Source: Bacteroidales bacterium (GTDB lineage Bacteria; Bacteroidota; Bacteroidia; Bacteroidales; JAFGHD01). From it: a stretch of 34,081 nt of DNA. Of the stretch, positions 1 to 7,186 are shown one piece after another. Numbering within the stretch: the first letter of the stretch is position 1; each line of letters opens with the position of its first letter. A program made the position numbers and the translations under genes. The DNA is taken from the NCBI GenBank assembly GCA_016939365.1, contig JAFGHD010000088.1, forward strand, positions 1-34,081, given 5' to 3'. The notes beneath the pieces were generated by a model, which had not been told where the DNA came from, ran no database searches, and worked only from the letters and a program-made list of their open reading frames with translations.

Positions 1-71
1 ATACCGAACTCGAAGATGATCAGATGAAATACATCACTGACCATGTATTGCGTTATTTTGATCACCAATGA
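1..71 (+). CDS. C-terminal end of a DegT/DnrJ/EryC1-type sugar aminotransferase (partial)
   Basis: Only the last 22 codons are present, in frame 3, ending in TGA at 69-71. The residues ([19 protein letters not shown] and a short tail) resemble the C-terminal helix of DegT-family PLP aminotransferases, where a 'L-[TS]-xx-[ED]-Q-xx-I' segment closes the protein. The stop overlaps the ATG of the next gene in an ATGA tetranucleotide (68-71), so the two are translationally coupled. The next three genes are WbpD-, WbpB- and WbpA-like, so the expected identity is WbpE/WlbC, the aminotransferase that installs the 3-amino group on UDP-2-acetamido-3-keto-glucuronate. The fragment is too short to prove this; the assignment rests mainly on context. 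Confidence 0.6.
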   Translation, partial: TELEDDQMKYITDHVLRYFDHQ

Positions 72-661
72 TTATGGGAAAGGACTATTTTGCTCACGAG
101 ACCGCAGTAATTGACGAGGGATGCACTATCGGCAAGGGAACCCGTATCTGGCACTTCAGCCACATCATGCCTTCTTGTGTCATTGGTGAAAACTGCAATA
201 TCGGGCAGAATGTGGTGGTTTCACCCGGGGTGGTTCTGGGACACAATGTGAAGGTGCAGAACAATGTCAGCATTTATGCGGGAGTGATTTGCGAGGACGA
301 TGTCTTTCTGGGGCCCTCCATGGTCTTCACCAACATCATCAATCCCAGGAGCGCAGTGGTCAGACGGGACATGTACATGAAGACCATCGTAAGGAAAGGC
401 GCCTCCATAGGAGCCAACGCCACCATTGTGTGCGGTGTGGAGATTGGTGAATATGCCTTCATTGGGGCGGGAGCCGTGGTTACCAAAAGTGTGCCTGCCT
501 ATGCGCTTGTGGTGGGCAATCCGGCACGTCATGCAGGCTGGATGAGCGAGTTCGGCCACCGACTTCATTTCAATGAAAAGGGAGAAGCATTGTGCCCCGA
601 AAGCCGGGAAAAATACATACTGTTGAACAACAGGGTCAGCAAGTCATCCGAGAAATCATGA
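68..661 (+). CDS. wbpD: WbpD/WlbB-like UDP-2-acetamido-3-amino-glucuronate N-acetyltransferase
   Basis: The 197-residue protein is a left-handed beta-helix acyltransferase. Hexapeptide repeats run from about residue 12 to 155, for example [26 protein letters not shown] and [25 protein letters not shown], and the end [16 protein letters not shown] is characteristic of the WbpD/WlbB group. Family members transfer acetyl from acetyl-CoA to the 3-amino group of UDP-GlcNAc3NA, giving UDP-2,3-diacetamido-2,3-dideoxy-glucuronate in the cytoplasm. The gene overlaps the preceding aminotransferase fragment by ATGA and the following dehydrogenase by ATGA (658-661), so three steps of one pathway are coupled. 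The length is normal for the family. QdtC/FdtC-type sugar N-acetyltransferases are the main alternative, but the WbpB/WbpA neighbours favour WbpD. Confidence 0.88.
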   Translation: MIMGKDYFAHETAVIDEGCTIGKGTRIWHFSHIMPSCVIGENCNIGQNVVVSPGVVLGHNVKVQNNVSIYAGVICEDDVFLGPSMVFTNIINPRSAVVRRDMYMKTIVRKGASIGANATIVCGVEIGEYAFIGAGAVVTKSVPAYALVVGNPARHAGWMSEFGHRLHFNEKGEALCPESREKYILLNNRVSKSSEKS

Positions 662-1629
662 GCAATACGGATAACAAATCGATCAATTTTGCGCTTATTG
701 GCGCAGCGGGTTATATTGCCCCGAGACATATGAAGGCAATCCGGGAAACCGGAAACGTCCTTGTCGCCATACTGGATAAATATGACGGCGTCGGCATCAT
801 CGACAGCTATTTCCCGGAGGCAGACTTTTTTACTGAGCCTGAAAGGTTTGACCGACACCTGGACAAGCTCAGAAGACAGGGGGAACGGAAAATCGACTAT
901 GTCAGCATCTGCTCTCCCAATTATCTCCATGATTCCCATATCAGGCTCGCCCTGAGAAATGATGCCCATGCCATCTGCGAAAAACCCATTGTCCTGAATC
1001 CATGGAACCTCGATGCTTTAAAGATCATTGAGGATGAGTACCACAAAAAGATATATAACATCCTGCAGCTCAGGTATCATCCAACCATTGTTCAGCTGAA
1101 GCAGGATATTGACAACGGACCTGCCGGCAAGATTTACGATATCGATCTGACCTATATCACCAGCCGGGGCAACTGGTATTTCAGATCCTGGAAAGGAGAT
1201 GTCACCAAGTCCGGTGGAGTGGCCACCAATATCGGCGTTCATTTCTTCGATATGCTGACATGGATATTCGGTAAACCGGCTGAAAATGTGGTTCATCTGC
1301 TCAGTGACGACAAATCGGCAGGCTTCCTTGCCCTTGAGAAAGCCCGTGTAAGATGGTTCCTGAGCATCGATTACAACACCCTGCCTGAAAAGGTCAGATT
1401 GTCCGGACAGCGTACTTACCGCTCTATAGTGATTGAGGGCAGGGAGATTGAATTCAGTGGGGGTTTTACCGATCTTCATACGGTCACCTATCAGCAGATT
1501 TTGCAGGGTAACGGTTTTGGGCTGGATGATGCACGTTCCGCCATAGAGACGGTTTTCACCATCCGGAATGCGAAACCCATCGGTCTCAGCGGTGAGTACC
1601 ATCCCCTGCTGAAAAATATACCCGTATAG
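658..1629 (+). CDS. wbpB: WbpB/WlbA-like UDP-N-acetylglucosaminuronate 3-dehydrogenase (Gfo/Idh/MocA family)
   Basis: The 323-residue oxidoreductase opens with a Rossmann fold ([20 protein letters not shown], residues ~11-30). It carries the EKP motif of the Gfo/Idh/MocA family ([12 protein letters not shown]) and a C-terminal substrate domain with the segment [15 protein letters not shown], including the catalytic-region histidine. WlbA/WbpB oxidises C3 of UDP-GlcNAcA to the 3-keto sugar, which the adjacent aminotransferase then aminates. An upstream start at 592 is open in this frame, but ATG 658 places the Rossmann strand close to the N terminus and makes an ATGA overlap with the acetyltransferase stop. 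I therefore chose 658. The family is firm; the substrate is inferred from the gene set. Confidence 0.85.
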   Translation: MSNTDNKSINFALIGAAGYIAPRHMKAIRETGNVLVAILDKYDGVGIIDSYFPEADFFTEPERFDRHLDKLRRQGERKIDYVSICSPNYLHDSHIRLALRNDAHAICEKPIVLNPWNLDALKIIEDEYHKKIYNILQLRYHPTIVQLKQDIDNGPAGKIYDIDLTYITSRGNWYFRSWKGDVTKSGGVATNIGVHFFDMLTWIFGKPAENVVHLLSDDKSAGFLALEKARVRWFLSIDYNTLPEKVRLSGQRTYRSIVIEGREIEFSGGFTDLHTVTYQQILQGNGFGLDDARSAIETVFTIRNAKPIGLSGEYHPLLKNIPV

Positions 1630-1644
1630 TCAAATTGCCTGTCC

Positions 1645-2940
1645 ATGGACCTTTATCAGCAACTTAAGCTTAAAAAAACCCGGTTGTCACTGATCGGGCT
1701 GGGATATGTGGGTTTGCCGATTGCCCTTGAATTCGCCAGGAAAATCAGTGTGATCGGTTTTGATATCCGGGAGGATCGCATCGCAATGATGCGCCGTGGG
1801 GAGGATCCCAGCCGGGAGTTGCCCCCGAAGGCATTTGAAGGCTGCGACATCGAATTTACTTCCGATCCTGAAGACCTTAGAAAAGCAGACTTTCATATCG
1901 TAGCTGTTCCGACTCCCATCGACAGCCATAACCTGCCGGATCTTCGGCCCCTGCTGTCGGCTACACGGACCGTAGGCGCTATCCTGAAGAAGGGGGATTA
2001 CGTGGTTTACGAATCTACTGTTTACCCGGGAGCGACAGAAGAGGATTGCGTGCCGATCCTTGAAGAAATGTCGGGATTGAAATACATCCGGGATTTCAAG
2101 GTGGGGTATTCGCCTGAAAGGATCAATCCGGGTGACCGCGAACATACCATTACCACCATAAGAAAAGTGGTTTCGGGCTGTGATAGGGAATCCGCTGAAA
2201 TCATTGCGAAAGTTTATGAAATGGTGGTGACTGCAGGTGTCTTCAAAGCTGCATCCATCAAGGTGGCCGAGGCCGCCAAGATCATCGAGAACACCCAGCG
2301 CGACGTGAACATCGCCCTGATGAATGAATTATCGATGATATTCAGTAAGATGAACATCAACACCTTTGATGTGTTGGAAGCGGCCGCCACCAAGTGGAAC
2401 TTTCTGAAATTCTACCCGGGACTTGTCGGCGGACACTGTATCGGGGTGGATCCTTACTACCTGGCCTTCAAAGCCAAGGAATACCGCCACCATCCCCAGA
2501 TGATCAACTCGGGAAGGGCCGTGAACGATGAAATGGGTTATTATGTAGCCCATCAACTGGTTAAAAACCTCATTGCAGCAGGCAAGAATGTCCAGAAATC
2601 CAGAATACTGATCATGGGAGCCACTTTCAAGGAAAACGTCAGCGATATCCGCAATTCAAAGGTGGCAGATGTGGTGGTGGAGCTCAAAATTTACGGCTGT
2701 GAAGTGGATGTCATTGATCCCTATGCCTCTTCAGAAGAAGTGCAGCATGAGTACGGCTTCTCCCTTGCCGGAAAACCGTCCGGTGATTATGATGCAGTTG
2801 TAGTAGCCGTTGCCCACAGGCAATACGCAGATCTGGATGAGGACTATTTCCTCTCGGTCAGCGGGGATCATGCCATCCTGTTCGACCTCAAGGGCATTTT
2901 CAGGAACCGGATCAGGAAAATGAAATACTGGAGCCTGTAG
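1645..2940 (+). CDS. wbpA: UDP-N-acetyl-D-glucosamine 6-dehydrogenase (WbpA/TviB-like nucleotide-sugar dehydrogenase)
   Basis: The 431-residue protein has the three-domain layout of UDP-glucose/UDP-HexNAc 6-dehydrogenases. The N-terminal NAD-binding Rossmann motif is LSLIGLGYVGLPIALEF (residues ~14-30). The motif VPTPID and the segment YESTVYPGATEE follow. The catalytic cysteine sits in PGLVGGHCIGVDPYYL (about residue 264). The C-terminal UDP-binding domain contains MGATFKENVSDIRNSK. Enzymes of the WbpA/WbpO/TviB group oxidise C6 of UDP-GlcNAc or UDP-GalNAc to the uronate with two NAD+ and feed WbpB. The start is 15 bp after wbpB, so it is probably in the same operon. The exact HexNAc specificity cannot be read from the motifs; with WbpB/D next door UDP-GlcNAc is the likely substrate. 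Confidence 0.88.
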   Translation: MDLYQQLKLKKTRLSLIGLGYVGLPIALEFARKISVIGFDIREDRIAMMRRGEDPSRELPPKAFEGCDIEFTSDPEDLRKADFHIVAVPTPIDSHNLPDLRPLLSATRTVGAILKKGDYVVYESTVYPGATEEDCVPILEEMSGLKYIRDFKVGYSPERINPGDREHTITTIRKVVSGCDRESAEIIAKVYEMVVTAGVFKAASIKVAEAAKIIENTQRDVNIALMNELSMIFSKMNINTFDVLEAAATKWNFLKFYPGLVGGHCIGVDPYYLAFKAKEYRHHPQMINSGRAVNDEMGYYVAHQLVKNLIAAGKNVQKSRILIMGATFKENVSDIRNSKVADVVVELKIYGCEVDVIDPYASSEEVQHEYGFSLAGKPSGDYDAVVVAVAHRQYADLDEDYFLSVSGDHAILFDLKGIFRNRIRKMKYWSL

Positions 2941-3007
2941 ACTAATCAGTACGCATGGCAGACCGGCGGCCTTGCGTCGATCAGCAGGCTCCTTCACCTG
3001 AAATATC

Positions 3008-4024
3008 ATGAAGATACTTGTCACCGGGGGCACCGGGTACATTGGATCCCATACAGCGGTCGAACTGCAGGAAGCCGGCTTCGAGGTGATTATCGCAGAT
3101 AATCTGTCCAATTCTGAAGCCGGTGTGATCGACAGAATAGCAGAAATAACCGGAACCCGGCCGGCATTTGAGGTTGTCGATCTGACCGATGTGGATGCCA
3201 CAGGAAAGCTGTTCCTTAAATACCCTGGAATCATTGCAGTAATACATTTTGCCGCGCTGAAATCCGTCAGCGAATCGGTGGAGAGACCTCTGGCCTACTA
3301 TCAGAACAATATCGTTTCGTTGTTGAATCTGATACGGGAAATGGAGTGCCAACACATTCCGCACCTGGTTTTTTCGTCGTCATGCACTGTTTATGGTCAG
3401 CCTGAAAAATTACCTGTCACCGAGGATGCGCCCTTTCGTACTCCCTGGTCCCCTTATGGAAATACCAAGCAGGTTTCAGAGCAGATCATCCGGGATGTAT
3501 GCAGGGTGAGTTCGTTCAACAGCATCCTCCTTCGATATTTCAATCCTGCAGGGGCACACCATACAGCCCTGATCGGTGAGCTCCCGCTCGGCGTTCCCAA
3601 TAATCTTGTACCCTACATCACCCAAACGGCCGCAGGCAAGCGGGATTATCTGAGAATATTCGGTAACGACTATAATACCCCTGACGGGACCGCTATCCGT
3701 GATTATATTCATGTAGTGGACCTGGCCAAAGCCCATGTTGCCGCCCTTACCAGGCTGGTGGAGCGGAAGAACACGCAGCAGGCGGAGGCATTCAACCTGG
3801 GAACCGGGAAAGGGTATTCCGTTATGGAAGTGGTTCAATCGTTCGAGAGGGTTTCAGGTGTCAGGCTGAACTACCGTTATGTCCCCAGAAGGCCCGGTGA
3901 CGTGGAGCAGGTCTGGGCCGATCCCTCCCTGGCAAACAGGGAGCTGGCCTGGAAGGCTGAGCAAGACCTCGATGAAATGCTGCGATCCGCCTGGAATTGG
4001 GAAAAAAGGCTGATGGAACGTTGA
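3008..4024 (+). CDS. galE: UDP-glucose/UDP-GlcNAc 4-epimerase
   Basis: The 338-residue extended short-chain dehydrogenase is of ordinary GalE length. The NAD-binding motif TGGTGYIGSH is at residues 6-15. The catalytic serine lies in the SSSCTVYG segment (residues ~123-130), and Y150xxxK154 (in SPYGNTK) is the catalytic pair. GTAIRDYIHVVDLAKAH and the C-terminal RRPGDVEQVWADP stretch are hallmark GalE segments. The enzyme interconverts UDP-Glc/UDP-Gal and, in many members, UDP-GlcNAc/UDP-GalNAc in the cytoplasm, supplying galacto-configured precursors to the polysaccharide. It lies 67 bp after the wbpA-like gene and 126 bp before rmlB. The spacer after it contains a long inverted repeat. Confidence 0.93.
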   Translation: MKILVTGGTGYIGSHTAVELQEAGFEVIIADNLSNSEAGVIDRIAEITGTRPAFEVVDLTDVDATGKLFLKYPGIIAVIHFAALKSVSESVERPLAYYQNNIVSLLNLIREMECQHIPHLVFSSSCTVYGQPEKLPVTEDAPFRTPWSPYGNTKQVSEQIIRDVCRVSSFNSILLRYFNPAGAHHTALIGELPLGVPNNLVPYITQTAAGKRDYLRIFGNDYNTPDGTAIRDYIHVVDLAKAHVAALTRLVERKNTQQAEAFNLGTGKGYSVMEVVQSFERVSGVRLNYRYVPRRPGDVEQVWADPSLANRELAWKAEQDLDEMLRSAWNWEKRLMER

Positions 4025-4066
4025 AGCCTCCGGACCAATGCAGCAATATATTGACAACAGATCAAA

Positions 4067-4135
4067 ATCCCGGCAGGTGGGATAATTGGTGCACCGGAAC
4101 TCCAGTCCGGCAGTTCATCCATCAGGTGCCGGGAT
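4067..4135 (+). other. Nested inverted repeat in the galE-rmlB spacer (possible structured RNA)
   Basis: The nine bases ATCCCGGCA (4067-4075) are exactly complementary to TGCCGGGAT (4127-4135). Inside the 51-base loop is a second hairpin, CCGGA (4094-4098) with TCCGG (4106-4110), and the palindrome GGTGCACC (4088-4095). A transcript could fold as a closed stem around an internal hairpin, ending about 15 bases before the rmlB start. No U-tract follows, so it does not look like an intrinsic terminator. It could be a leader structure, a processing site or an attenuator; no known riboswitch class is recognised. Confidence 0.4.
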
Positions 4136-4150
4136 ATCATTAAGAATTAA

Positions 4151-5254
4151 ATGTTTTATCAGATGAAAAGAGGTTCTTTCAAGAAAACGATCCTGATCAC
4201 CGGCGGGGCCGGTTTCATCGGCTCCCATCTTGTCAGGCATTTGGTCAAACGTTATCCGGATTACATGATCATCAACCTCGATAAGCTGACTTATGCAGGC
4301 AACCTGTCCAATCTGAAGGATGTGGAGCACTGTGCCAATTACCGTTTTGTCAGGGGGGATATTGTTGACCAGCCGTTCGTATCAGATCTGTTTGACCAGA
4401 TCCCCCTGGACGGTGTGATCCACCTTGCGGCGGAATCCCATGTGGACCGTTCTATTGTGAGCCCTGACGACTTCATCAGGACCAATATCACCGGGACCTT
4501 CAATCTGCTGCATGCGGCCAAGACTCATTGGCACGGCACAACAGGCGGGAAGCTGTTTTATCATGTATCGACGGATGAGGTTTACGGCACCCTCGGTCCC
4601 GAAGGATCGTTTACCGAACAGTCGCCCTATGACCCCCGCAGCCCCTATTCAGCCTCCAAGGCCAGCTCTGACCATCTCGTAAGGGCCTATTTCCACACTT
4701 ACGGCCTTCCGGTGACCCTGTCCAACTGCTCCAATAATTTCGGACCGTTTCAGTTTCCTGAAAAGCTGATCCCCCTTGTCATCAATAACATCAGGAACAT
4801 GAAACCGATACCGGTTTACGGCAAAGGGGAAAATGTCAGGGACTGGCTTTACGTGGAAGATCATGTAGCCGCCATCGACCTGCTCTTTCATCAGGGCCGG
4901 CGGGGACAAACCTACAACATAGGAGGGGGCAACGAGTGGAGGAATATCGACCTGGTGCGCCTGATCTGCAGGCTTTCCGACGGTATTCTCGGAAGAACGC
5001 CGGGTTCTTCTGAAAAGCTGATCACCTTTGTCACCGACAGGCCGGGGCATGACCTGCGCTATGCCATCGATGCAGGCAAGCTCAGGAAAGAACTGGGATG
5101 GAGTCCGGCACGGGAGTTTGAAAAAGCGCTCGATGCTACTATCAGGTGGTATCTGGAAAATGATGAATGGCTCAATTCAGTTACCTCCGGCGAGTATCAG
5201 AAATACTACACGGAGCAATACTCAGGATTGAAGAAGGACTCATCCGGAGAATGA
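4151..5254 (+). CDS. rfbB: dTDP-glucose 4,6-dehydratase
   Basis: This 367-residue RmlB-type extended SDR carries GGAGFIGSH (residues ~18-26), the LDKLTYAGN segment that marks dTDP-glucose dehydratases, the catalytic T141-D142-E143 triad (STDEVYG), Y166xxxK170 (SPYSASK) and the nucleotide-binding NFGPFQFPEKLIP block. It converts dTDP-glucose to dTDP-4-keto-6-deoxyglucose, the branch point for rhamnose and for amino-dideoxy sugars such as Fuc4N, Qui4N and Fuc3N. RmlA, RmlC and RmlD partners are not visible nearby; a C4-type aminotransferase occurs at 19139. ATG 4163 is an equally possible start, 4 codons shorter. The gene converges with fabD, leaving only 10 bp between the two stop codons. Confidence 0.92.
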   Translation: MFYQMKRGSFKKTILITGGAGFIGSHLVRHLVKRYPDYMIINLDKLTYAGNLSNLKDVEHCANYRFVRGDIVDQPFVSDLFDQIPLDGVIHLAAESHVDRSIVSPDDFIRTNITGTFNLLHAAKTHWHGTTGGKLFYHVSTDEVYGTLGPEGSFTEQSPYDPRSPYSASKASSDHLVRAYFHTYGLPVTLSNCSNNFGPFQFPEKLIPLVINNIRNMKPIPVYGKGENVRDWLYVEDHVAAIDLLFHQGRRGQTYNIGGGNEWRNIDLVRLICRLSDGILGRTPGSSEKLITFVTDRPGHDLRYAIDAGKLRKELGWSPAREFEKALDATIRWYLENDEWLNSVTSGEYQKYYTEQYSGLKKDSSGE

Positions 5255-5264
5255 TTGAGGTTGG

Positions 5265-6155
5265 CTATGCCTTTTTCCATTCCACTGTCCGTGTTTCAAC
5301 AGCAGGATCCACCTTTTTGATGAGGCCCTGAAGCACATTCCCCGGACCGGTTTCCAGGAAGATACCGGCACCGTCTGAGATCATGTTCCGGACGGTCTGG
5401 GTCCAGCGGACCGGTGATGTCAGTTGGGCCACCAGGTTCTTTCTGATTTCCTCAGGATCCGTTGAGGGAAGACCTGTGACATTCTGGTAAACAGGGCAAA
5501 TGGGATTTTGGAAGGCAGTGGATTCGATGGCTGCTGCCAGCTCGATGCGGGCCGGTTCCATCAGGGGCGAATGGAAGGCGCCTCCAACTTTCAGGGGGAT
5601 GGCCCTCCTGGCGCCTGCCTGGCGCAGGAGCTCACAGGCCAGCTCAATGCCCCTGACCGATCCCGATATGACCAGCTGACCCGGGCTGTTGAAGTTGGCG
5701 GGCACGACCACTTCGGGGACCTCCTTCAGCAACCGTTCCACCTGATCATCCTCCAGACCCAGGATCGCAGCCATGGTGGAGGGCTCTATCTCGCACGCCT
5801 TCTGCATGGCCATTGCCCGTGCGTAAACCAGCCTGAGGCCGTCTTCCATGGAAAGTGCCCGGTTGGCCACCAGTGCGGAAAACTCCCCCAGCGAATGGCC
5901 GGCTACCATGTCCGGCTGGAAATCACCTCCCAGCAAACGGACCAGTACCACGGAATGCAGGAATATGGCAGGTTGGGTGACACGCGTCTGCCGGAGCTCT
6001 TCCTCGCTGCCTTCAAACATCACATCCGTGATGCGGAATCCCAGTATCCCGTTGGCCTCCTCAAACAGCTGCCTGGCCAGCCCGGATTGCTCATACAGAT
6101 CCTTTCCCATCCCGCAATACTGCGCCCCCTGGCCCGGAAAAACGTATGCTTTCAT
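5265..6155 (-). CDS. fabD: Malonyl-CoA:ACP transacylase
   Basis: This is the only - strand gene in the window. The 296-residue protein starts MKAYVFPGQGAQ, has the nucleophile motif GHSLGEF (Ser88), an arginine in the YARAMAMQ segment, and the active-site histidine in GGAFHSPLM (His195). It transfers malonyl from CoA to acyl carrier protein in the first step of type II fatty-acid elongation. The frame is open upstream to 6269, but the family N terminus (MxAyvFPGQGsQ) fits ATG 6155-6153 exactly. It sits tail to tail with rmlB and is divergent from wza. Nothing indicates a role in the polysaccharide pathway, though a carrier-protein gene is present at 14499. Confidence 0.95.
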   Translation of the reverse strand: MKAYVFPGQGAQYCGMGKDLYEQSGLARQLFEEANGILGFRITDVMFEGSEEELRQTRVTQPAIFLHSVVLVRLLGGDFQPDMVAGHSLGEFSALVANRALSMEDGLRLVYARAMAMQKACEIEPSTMAAILGLEDDQVERLLKEVPEVVVPANFNSPGQLVISGSVRGIELACELLRQAGARRAIPLKVGGAFHSPLMEPARIELAAAIESTAFQNPICPVYQNVTGLPSTDPEEIRKNLVAQLTSPVRWTQTVRNMISDGAGIFLETGPGNVLQGLIKKVDPAVETRTVEWKKA

Positions 6156-6232
6156 CAGGATATAGAATTGTTGATTATTTGCTTGATGCCATTCCCCCAC
6201 ATCCCGAAAACCATGAAGAACAGAATGGCTTG

Positions 6233-6240
6233 CAAAAATA
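6233..6240 (-). promoter_or_regulatory. fabD: Candidate Bacteroidota -7 box for fabD
   Basis: On the - strand the sequence reads TATTTTTG, an exact fit to TAnnTTTG, lying about 78 bp before the fabD ATG. No clear TTTG -33 box is seen at the expected 19-21 bp spacing, so the call rests on the -7 box and the location in a divergent spacer. Confidence 0.35.
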
Positions 6241-6320
6241 GTGATTCTGATAAGTACACGCCGGATCACCGGGATCCGTCATCCCTTAATCCTCCTGAAG
6301 ATCAACGCTGGCTAAAAAAG

Positions 6321-6352
6321 TTTTCAGAATTTGTAAAAATCGTTTACTTTTG
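6321..6352 (+). promoter_or_regulatory. Candidate Bacteroidota promoter for wza-wzc-cysDN
   Basis: TACTTTTG at 6345-6352 matches the Bacteroidota -7 consensus TAnnTTTG. A TTTT at 6321-6324 lies 20 bp upstream, in the place of the -33 TTTG (three of four matches). Transcription would begin near 6358-6360, about 30 bases before the wza ATG at 6391. The box is followed by GCCCCCTG, which recurs after the -7 box at 11985. Confidence 0.55.
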
Positions 6353-6390
6353 CCCCCTGCTTTGAAAAACCACACAATTAGCAACGACTG

Positions 6391-7176
6391 ATGCAAAGTT
6401 TCTTTCGAAATCCTTCCAGGGGGTGGATGATGGTACTGATACTGGCAATGATTTTCACATCTTGTGTTCCAAGGAAGAGAACCCTCTATTTTCAGTCCCT
6501 TCAGGAAGGAGATTCAATCAGGCCCGAGTACATGGTGAAGGAAATACCTGAGTATCGCCTTCAACCTGGTGATAATCTGCATATAAAGATACTCAGTGCT
6601 GAGGAAGACGCATCGAAGCTGTTATCGGATTTTGCACAGGGATCCAATACCTATTACGATGCCGGAGTTTATCTCAGTAGTTTTTATATCAGCGATTCCG
6701 GTATAGTCCGGTTACCTTTTATTGGCAATATTGCTGCCGGAGGCAAAACGATCGAGGAGGTCAGGGATTTGATCCAGGAAGAGATTGACATGTATATGAC
6801 CGGTACGGCTGTTAATGTCAGATTGGTCAATTTCATCGTTACTGTTTTGGGTGAAGTGCAGAGGCCGGGCCAGTATAAAATCTACCAGGATATGGTGAAT
6901 ATTTACGAAATGATAGGTATGGCCGGTGATATGACGAGCGTTGCACTGAGGGATGAAGTGCTTTTGATCCGAAAAACACAAAATGGGTCATCTATTCATA
7001 AGATCAATATGCTGGATGTGAGATTGCTGGAGTCAGATTATTTTTATTTAAGGCCCAATGATATCATATATGTGAAACCGGTTAAAGCAAAGAATTTTGC
7101 TTTCGGAACATTTCCTTATGCGGTATTTTTCGGAACCGTTACATCACTTTTGCTGATATTAACTTTCTTTAAATAA
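6391..7176 (+). CDS. wza: Wza-like polysaccharide export outer-membrane lipoprotein
   Basis: The 261-residue protein has a lipoprotein signal peptide whose hydrophobic core (WMMVLILAMIF) ends in the lipobox TSC with the lipidated cysteine at residue 25. A poly_export domain follows (YRLQPGDNLHIKI, then YYDAGVYLSSFYISDSGIVRLPFIG), then one SLBB-like segment (VTVLGEVQRPGQYKIY). A C-terminal hydrophobic stretch (about residues 235-258) is typical of the short Bacteroidota Wza proteins. The protein would form the outer-membrane export channel and dock on Wzc, encoded 10 bp downstream. It is shorter than the ~380-residue proteobacterial Wza, which is normal for this phylum. The gene probably heads the operon, given the promoter just upstream. 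Confidence 0.9.
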   Translation: MQSFFRNPSRGWMMVLILAMIFTSCVPRKRTLYFQSLQEGDSIRPEYMVKEIPEYRLQPGDNLHIKILSAEEDASKLLSDFAQGSNTYYDAGVYLSSFYISDSGIVRLPFIGNIAAGGKTIEEVRDLIQEEIDMYMTGTAVNVRLVNFIVTVLGEVQRPGQYKIYQDMVNIYEMIGMAGDMTSVALRDEVLLIRKTQNGSSIHKINMLDVRLLESDYFYLRPNDIIYVKPVKAKNFAFGTFPYAVFFGTVTSLLLILTFFK

Positions 7177-7186
7177 TCCGGGATAA

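Noticed and set aside
592-657. Upstream extension of the WbpB-like gene.
   Set aside because: The Rossmann fold begins just after Met at 658, and the ATGA overlap with the previous stop marks the usual coupled start.
1018-1602. 194-codon - strand frame opposite the WbpB-like gene.
   Set aside because: Shadow of a confident oxidoreductase; no motif of its own.
5255-5264. Bidirectional terminator between rmlB and fabD.
   Set aside because: Only ten bases separate the stops and no stem with flanking T/A runs is seen.
5508-6365. 285-codon open frame on the + strand opposite fabD.
   Set aside because: It is fully antisense to a clearly recognised fabD, rich in His, Gln and Pro, and resembles no family.
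6156-6390. JUMPstart/ops-type antitermination element upstream of wza.
   Set aside because: No GGCGGTAG-like ops element is present; the spacer shows only Bacteroidota-type promoter boxes.
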